Shown here: positions 61,399-64,000 of the stretch, in pieces | How positions within the stretch are numbered: the first letter of the stretch is position 1 | Layout: the number at the start of each line of letters is the position of its first letter | NCBI GenBank assembly: GCA_036873135.1 | Contig: JAPTYO010000001.1 | Location: 49,215,774 to 49,279,773, forward strand | From: Clarkia xantiana subsp. parviflora | Lineage: Eukaryota > Streptophyta > Magnoliopsida > Myrtales > Onagraceae | DNA: 64,000 nucleotides | Reading direction: 5' to 3' | Position numbers and translations under genes: made by a program | The notes under the pieces: generated by a model | Told to the model about the DNA's origin: nothing | Seen by the model: the letters and a program-made list of their open reading frames with translations, nothing else | Databases searched by the model: none

Positions 61399-62235
61399 TG
61401 TTGGGTTATAAATAAACCCGACTATGTATGTACGTTCTTGGTCTATGGTGATTTCCTACAGGTGACAGGTCGAGTACGCTTTCAGGGCGAGGAGAAGAAG
61501 TCGACGACCTTTCTTGTTTATTCCAACCATTTGGAGATAAAAGGTCGACTACCAATCATGAAGAAGTCGACTTCAAAAGAATGACTGGTCGACTATGGAG
61601 ACTTATAGAATCTTCCAGAGGACAGATAGCGACCTGCTTCCCACCGTCTCCAAAGGAAAACCTTCCCTCGAAGTAAAGACAGGTGGCGACCTGCTTCCCA
61701 CCGTCTCCAAGGGAAAACCTCCCTCTGAAGTAAAGGTGAGGTGGCGACCTGCTTGTCACCTGCTTCAGCCGCCTTAGGAAAGACTTCCCTCCTAAGTAAA
61801 AGTGAGGTGGTGACCTGCTTGTCACCTGCTTAAAAGGAAAACTTTCCTCCGAAGTAAACATGAGGTGGCGACCTGCTTGTCACCAGCTGACTGACAACCG
61901 CTTCTATCAGCCAATCACAAATGGCTGATTGCCGCCCCTAGGCAACCAATCAGAGGCCAGTAGCCGCCTCTACAAAGTCGGTAACTCTCCCATATAAATA
62001 GGGACCTATCTTATTCAATTAAGAACAATCTGCTCTGAATACTTATATATTATACTCTCAAATACATTACTAACTTAAGCTTCGGAGTGGAATCAGGGGC
62101 CATCCCCACCCCTTTTTAGGTGCTCGACCTTAAAAGTCTCCCGGAGGAAATCAAGTCCTCGAGAGAGCTACGTCCAAGGCGAAGCCTAGAAGTCCATTCC
62201 GTGAAGTTTGTGGCCACGTCATTTTGATCCCAACA
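61399..62235 (+). mobile_element. Solo LTR with perfect 5-bp target duplication
   Basis: 837 bp from TGTTGGG to CCCAACA, flanked by taagc at 61394-61398 and 62236-62240. A TATA box (catataaataggg at about 61990) sits in the position expected upstream of R, setting the plus orientation. No internal retroelement sequence remains, consistent with LTR-LTR recombination. It carries a tandem repeat in its U3 part. Confidence 0.92.
61629..61890. repeat. 57-65-bp tandem repeat, about 4.5 units, in the solo-LTR U3
   Basis: Units start gcgacctgcttcccaccgtc or gcgacctgcttgtcacctgc at about 61629, 61686, 61745, 61810 and 61868, each followed by ggaaaac, tccctc and gaagtaaa. Repeats in U3 are often transcriptional enhancers in LTRs; that role is an inference. 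Confidence 0.9.
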
Positions 62236-62630
62236 TAAGCGAACTTGTTCCAACATCCCGGTTTCGTCGAACCAGCCTGTTATGGGCGGTCTGCCGGTTC
62301 ACCGGTTCGACAACAAAAAAGAAAAAAAATATTAATTTAAATTGGTTAAACAATAAACTCTAACTAATATAATCTAAAGAGGAAAGAGACACCTCTGCAG
62401 CCGCAACTTCTCTTCTTAGGTGATGTAGTTGCAGTAAGCGGGTTGGAGGAGACTACAAAAGCAAAGCACGAGTCCATTCTTGGGCAACAGAGACAAGCTC
62501 AAAACGTGCAGATCAATGGCGGATTAAGGGTTCTGGCGGTGATTGCTGAAAGCAAACTTCATAGTTAAGAAAATGGAGATCCGTAGACAAGAGACGATGG
62601 GTCCGCGATCTATTCTATTGTTAGCTTCAG

Positions 62631-62632
<2 letters not shown>

Positions 62633-62696
<64 letters not shown>
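62633..62696. repeat. (TATC)16 microsatellite
   Basis: Sixteen uninterrupted TATC units; likely polymorphic between individuals. Confidence 0.97.
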
Positions 62697-63107
62697 AGTT
62701 TCTGATTTTCTTTTTTGTTTTGATTTTGCTCTAGGGTTTATCTCATGGCTGGAAGCAGAGTGCCCAAACTCATCAATGATTTGCTTTGTCTCAACAAGGA
62801 TTCACTTTGTCAGTCATCTTATCATTCAATCTTTCCAACAAAATTGGTTGTTGAACCAAGTCTTCTCTCGAGGAGAAGGCGGTATCTATGGGTCTCCGCT
62901 CCTGATCCACAATTACATAAATCTATGTTCATAGAACACAATTAGTTCATGAACTTTGCGGAAGTTTGCTTCTTCGTGGCATGTCTTATTTGTATTCCCA
63001 ACTTCTGAAAGCTCAGTTTTTAGCTTAAGAACGGCCGGACCGGGTTCGAACCAATCGAACCATGAACCGGTGCCCTGACCGGTCCAATGTCCGGTTCTGA
63101 TAACACT

Positions 63108-63328
63108 GGTAGGACGGTTCGAGCATAGGCGCCTAAAGGAGTATGTGCGCGCCGCACGTCTTCTCTGTGATTAGAGGATCCCACTTGACTCGAGGTTTCT
63201 CACCTACTACGACATGCCTTAAACCAATACCCAACAACCACCCAACACCATTTACCCACTGCTGCCCAGTCCAGTCCAGTCCAGAACCTCCCTCCCTCTA
63301 CCCATCCACCAGCATCTTTGCTTCCAAC
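63108..63328 (+). promoter_or_regulatory. Upstream region of the right-edge gene
   Basis: GC content rises and a C-rich leader (ccagtccagtccagtccag at about 63267) precedes the ATG at 63329. The TIR element ends only about 220 bp upstream of the start codon. Confidence 0.45.
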
Positions 63329-63519
63329 ATGGAGGCGAAGCTCCTCCAACTCCAAGTTCCGTCTCCGGCCGCTTCACTCCCTCGCGCTCCTAGATTCTTC
63401 CCACCCACTTCCTACTTCACCCTCCGCGCCATTCAAAATTTCGAATTTGCCCTTCCTGCCTCATCAGTCCCTGCAAGAAAGATCTTCGCACCTGTTCTCT
63501 CGTCTCGGGGTCCTGTCGG
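63329..63519 (+). CDS. Probable plastid-targeted protein, first exon only
   Basis: 63 codons plus two bases, from ATG (MEAKLLQLQVPSPAASLPRAPRF) to a donor CGG|GTAAGC. The in-frame upstream Met at 63143 would add a Pro/Thr-rich leader with no conserved look, so I prefer the downstream start. The peptide is rich in Ser, Ala, Pro and Arg with almost no acidic residues, as in chloroplast transit peptides (for example FTLRAIQNFEFALPASSVPARK). The remaining exons lie mostly or entirely beyond the window, and I do not recognise the family. Confidence 0.6.
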
Positions 63520-64000
63520 GTAAGCACCTTTCCACGACCACGATTGACCCACTCCTCTTGAATTTACAGCATTGTTAGCTGACTTCATTATGTTTCACAT
63601 TGACTTATTCTGTTGTTGGCTAGGCTTTGAGAGCCTAATCCTGGACTGTAGATTAGATACCTCCAAGTTGCAATTGTATTGTAAAATGCCATTTGTTACT
63701 GTTCAGGAAGAGCAACTTTCAATTACCAATTTTGATCAATTTGGCCTTTTAAAGTTTTTCTTTACGATTGTTATTTTTAATAACTTGCCATGGTTTTCTT
63801 TAGAAAGCAACATTGAGCATAATTTTTCTTGAATTTGTACAAAGAAGGAATCATTTTATTGAATTTTTCCGAGGGATGAACTTTCTCTGAGCTCATCTTA
63901 GGAAAAATGTTTGTTGCATATCTGTATGGAGGAATTGATTGCTGTCGATTCACCAATTCATAGTATCGAAGGAATGTGTCTGCAAATTTGCATTAAAATC
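63520..64000 (+). other. Probable first intron of the right-edge gene
   Basis: It is T-rich and intron-like after the donor at 63520. I could not identify a second exon with confidence before the window ends. Confidence 0.5.

Larger units (their letters stand above)
61300..63107. mobile_element. TIR element with internal solo-LTR insertion
   Basis: The left end aatgttatcagaatcagact and the right end, inverted AGTGTTATCAGAACCGGACA, share most bases, and the next words (ggaccgg) also pair. Removing the 842-bp solo LTR plus one duplication leaves about 970 bp. Subterminal gccggttc/gaaccgg motifs recur at 61330-61375, 62250-62310 and 63030-63095. It has no transposase ORF. A target duplication was not found. 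Confidence 0.55.

Overview
The window is nuclear DNA of a flowering plant, most likely a eudicot. Genes are split by short GT-AG introns and intergenic DNA is very AT-rich with (TA)n tracts. The proteins are plant-specific (CNGC2-type channel, GH32 acid invertase with the 9-nt mini-exon, DUF863, RPH1-like plastid protein). About half of the space is transposon-derived. No bacterial or organellar operon, rRNA gene or CRISPR array is visible. The intron-exon models below were joined by hand from reading frame, splice signals and family knowledge.

Layout. 149-654 (-): 5' part of an RPH1-like plastid gene running off the left edge. 1471-2232 (-): RING-HC membrane E3 ligase. 3.5-13.2 kb: AT-rich repeat desert with a perfect 134-bp palindrome, two copies of one MITE family and a SINE-like copy. 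13532-19187 (+): CNGC2-like channel, 8 exons, with a hAT-type element in intron 5. 20175-23187: LTR element without coding capacity, minus orientation. 24421-26904 (+): acid invertase with an extra intron beside the catalytic ECPD motif. 27.5-33 kb: CACTA remnant split by a hAT element, a probable solo LTR and a tandem duplication. 33499-38249 (+): UBE4/UFD2 ubiquitin-chain factor, 16 exons. 38884-41307 (-): DUF863 protein, convergent with UBE4. 46034-52634: small TRIM-like LTR element interrupted by a full-length but mutated Ty1/copia element. 54.2-55.6 kb: Harbinger-like candidate. 58.2-60.4 kb (-): gypsy-type gag-like pseudogene interrupted by another hAT element. 61.3-63.1 kb: TIR element interrupted by a solo LTR. 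63329 (+) to the right edge: first exon of a probable plastid-targeted protein.

The host genes are ordinary single-copy-type plant genes and do not form an obvious pathway. CNGC2, RPH1 and UBE4 (MUSE3) have each been linked to plant immunity in Arabidopsis or potato; their proximity here is not evidence of a cluster.

I found no convincing undescribed biological system. The most unusual items are the split invertase catalytic region with a missing conserved Trp, the perfect 134-bp palindrome, three hAT-type elements with intact 8-bp target duplications (two of them inside other repeats), the copia-in-TRIM nest whose insertion shows no target duplication, and a stop codon exactly at the last zinc-knuckle Cys of the copia gag.
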